Source: Georgenia faecalis
GTDB taxonomy: Bacteria > Actinomycetota > Actinomycetes > Actinomycetales > Actinomycetaceae
Direction of reading: 5' to 3'
Length of the DNA stretch: 64,000 nt
NCBI RefSeq assembly: GCF_003710105.1
Contig: NZ_CP033325.1
Location: 682,001-746,000, forward strand
This document shows positions 62,982-64,000 of this stretch, piece after piece (the stretch's first letter is position 1; every line of letters begins with the position of its first letter). The notes below the pieces were generated by a model that was not told the DNA's origin, made no database searches, and saw only the letters and a list, made by a program, of their open reading frames with translations. The position numbers were made by a program, and so were the translations under genes.

Positions 62982-63943
62982 CGCTCCTGGAGCGGCGCCA
63001 CGTAACGGTCCGCCGTGTAGTGCTCGGCCACCCAGCGCGGAGCGTCCAGCCGTTCGCTCGCGGCCGCCGGGTCCTCGAGTGCCGCGCGGACCTGGTCGAC
63101 GGTCTCGGCGACGGTGCCGGACATGACGGGCGGCGCACCGCCCTCGGGGTGGGCGAGGAGCACGCCGGGGGAGGCGACCGGGACGCCCAGGGCCATCGCC
63201 TCGAGCTCGCTCACGCCGAGCAGCCCGGTCGCCTGCCCGACCACGACATCGGCCGTGGCGAGCAGGTCGAGGTACGCGGCGTGCGGGCGCTGCGCCAGGA
63301 GCTCCACGCCGACCGCCGCCGCGGCCGCCGAGTCCTCGCCCCAGTCCAGCCCTTGCACCCGCACCTCCGGCGGCAGCGCCCGCCGGAGCTCGGCCGCGAG
63401 CGCGATCATCGTGCCGGCGCCCTTGGTCCGGGACCACCGCGAGGCGAAGACGACACGGCGCCCCCCGGGCCTCCACCCGGGCAACGTGGTCGGGTCGACG
63501 AACGCTGGCATGTACTCGGCGTCCGGCCGGGCGGCGTGCGCGTTCTCGGCGGTGTCGAGGTTGGTGTAGAAGACGTGCTCGGCGCCGGCGATGGCGCGGG
63601 TGATCTCGTCCCGGTAGCGCGGGTCCGTCCACTGCTCGCGGATGTCCGTGCCGTGCAGGTGGAGCAGGTAGGGGCGGGCCGGCATGAAGCGCTCGCGGAG
63701 CAGGCGCACGCTCGTCGCGTAGTGGACGTGCACGACGTCTGTGCGGCGCAGAGCCCGCGCCCGCGTCGCGACGTACGGCGCGTACCGCAGCCGGCCGAGG
63801 CCGCCGCCGGGGCTCACCTGCGGACGGACGCGCTCGGGCGGCAGGTGGTCCCACCGCAATCCTTGGCGGGCCGCGGCGCGGACGAGGTTCGCGGCGACGA
63901 ACGCGCAGTCGTTGAGGTGGAGGACACGAGGTTCGCCGGTCAC
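62936..63943 (-). CDS. GT4-like glycosyltransferase
   Basis: This is a 335-residue GT-B glycosyltransferase. The N-terminal domain starts 'RVLHLNDCAFVAANLVRAAA' and includes 'DVVHVHYATSVRLL' and 'YLLHLHGTDIRE', the acceptor-side motifs of GT4 enzymes. The donor domain contains 'VVFASRWSRTKGAGTMIAL' and 'GLLGVSELEAMALGVPVASPG', with the Glu-x7-Glu region as 'SELEAMALG'. The GTG at 63943 lies six bases after a TAGGGT hexamer. It runs against the other envelope genes and its 3' end overlaps that of the GT2 gene. Confidence 0.88.
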   Translation of the reverse strand: MTGEPRVLHLNDCAFVAANLVRAAARQGLRWDHLPPERVRPQVSPGGGLGRLRYAPYVATRARALRRTDVVHVHYATSVRLLRERFMPARPYLLHLHGTDIREQWTDPRYRDEITRAIAGAEHVFYTNLDTAENAHAARPDAEYMPAFVDPTTLPGWRPGGRRVVFASRWSRTKGAGTMIALAAELRRALPPEVRVQGLDWGEDSAAAAAVGVELLAQRPHAAYLDLLATADVVVGQATGLLGVSELEAMALGVPVASPGVLLAHPEGGAPPVMSGTVAETVDQVRAALEDPAAASERLDAPRWVAEHYTADRYVAPLQERYRAAGTRRSRASAA

Positions 63944-63949
63944 GCACCG

Positions 63950-63955
63950 ACCCTA
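63950..63955 (-). promoter_or_regulatory. Candidate -10 element, leaderless glycosyltransferase transcript
   Basis: TAGGGT on the minus strand ends six bases before the GTG at 63943. The last 45 bases of the window beyond it hold no recognisable gene. Confidence 0.45.
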
Positions 63956-64000
63956 CGGCCGGTGCGCGGGGCTCGACGCGCGGCGATGGCATGATCGATG

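Overview
The window is a stretch of chromosome from a very GC-rich actinobacterium. Almost every third codon position is G or C, GTG starts are common, and the gene set is actinobacterial (7Fe ferredoxin next to dapC, a MshB-type deacetylase, acyl-CoA carboxylase with an epsilon subunit, paired LytR-CpsA-Psr proteins). The family content suggests Micrococcales, something like Georgenia or Cellulomonas. That placement is inference. I see no phage genes, insertion sequences, CRISPR arrays, tRNA or rRNA genes, and no gene-free gap longer than about 300 bases.

Layout. 1-3484: three genes of an oligopeptide/dipeptide importer, the first cut by the window edge. 3515-11281: a translationally coupled array of two large FtsX-type permeases and two ABC ATPases. 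11376-16023: the TypA/BipA GTPase, a stress-type membrane protein on the opposite strand, a MshB-like deacetylase fused to a membrane domain, and a flavin reductase. 16079-21109: a VanW-domain surface protein, then ferredoxin, dapC and citrate synthase. 21265-23511: a NarL-type response regulator and its probable histidine kinase, with a tiny gene for an exported peptide between them. 23730-34763: a small unknown protein, a lysozyme-like membrane protein, dapD, a NUDIX/NYN-like fusion, acyl-CoA carboxylase (alpha, epsilon and beta subunits), Maf, a DsbA-like lipoprotein, a DUF885 protein and biotin ligase. 34843-37978: a class III nucleotidyl cyclase and an OmpR-type two-component system. 37980-41383: GtrA, purK, purE and galE. 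41472-46780: a BCCT transporter, a CoA-binding protein and a PMR1-like Ca2+ ATPase. 46826-63943: mainly cell-envelope polysaccharide genes (two LCP ligases, a DUF2304 protein with a GT2 glycosyltransferase, an amino-sugar trio, a secreted amidase, three more glycosyltransferases and an ABC exporter), interrupted by a TetR/MFS drug-efflux pair.

How the genes work together. Two lysine/peptidoglycan genes (dapC, dapD), the amidase, the LCP ligases, GtrA and the glycosyltransferases serve the wall and its polymers. galE and the amino-sugar trio can supply nucleotide sugars for those polymers. The biotin ligase diverges from the carboxylase beta/epsilon genes across a perfect 23-base palindrome, so the enzyme and the ligase that activates it may be co-regulated. 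Many genes have a TAnnnT hexamer 6-8 bases before the start codon, so leaderless transcription appears widespread here and it settles several start choices.

The most novel-looking locus is the 66-residue exported peptide ending in a Cys-(5 residues)-Cys sequence, enclosed by a two-component system. It looks like a candidate peptide signalling circuit.
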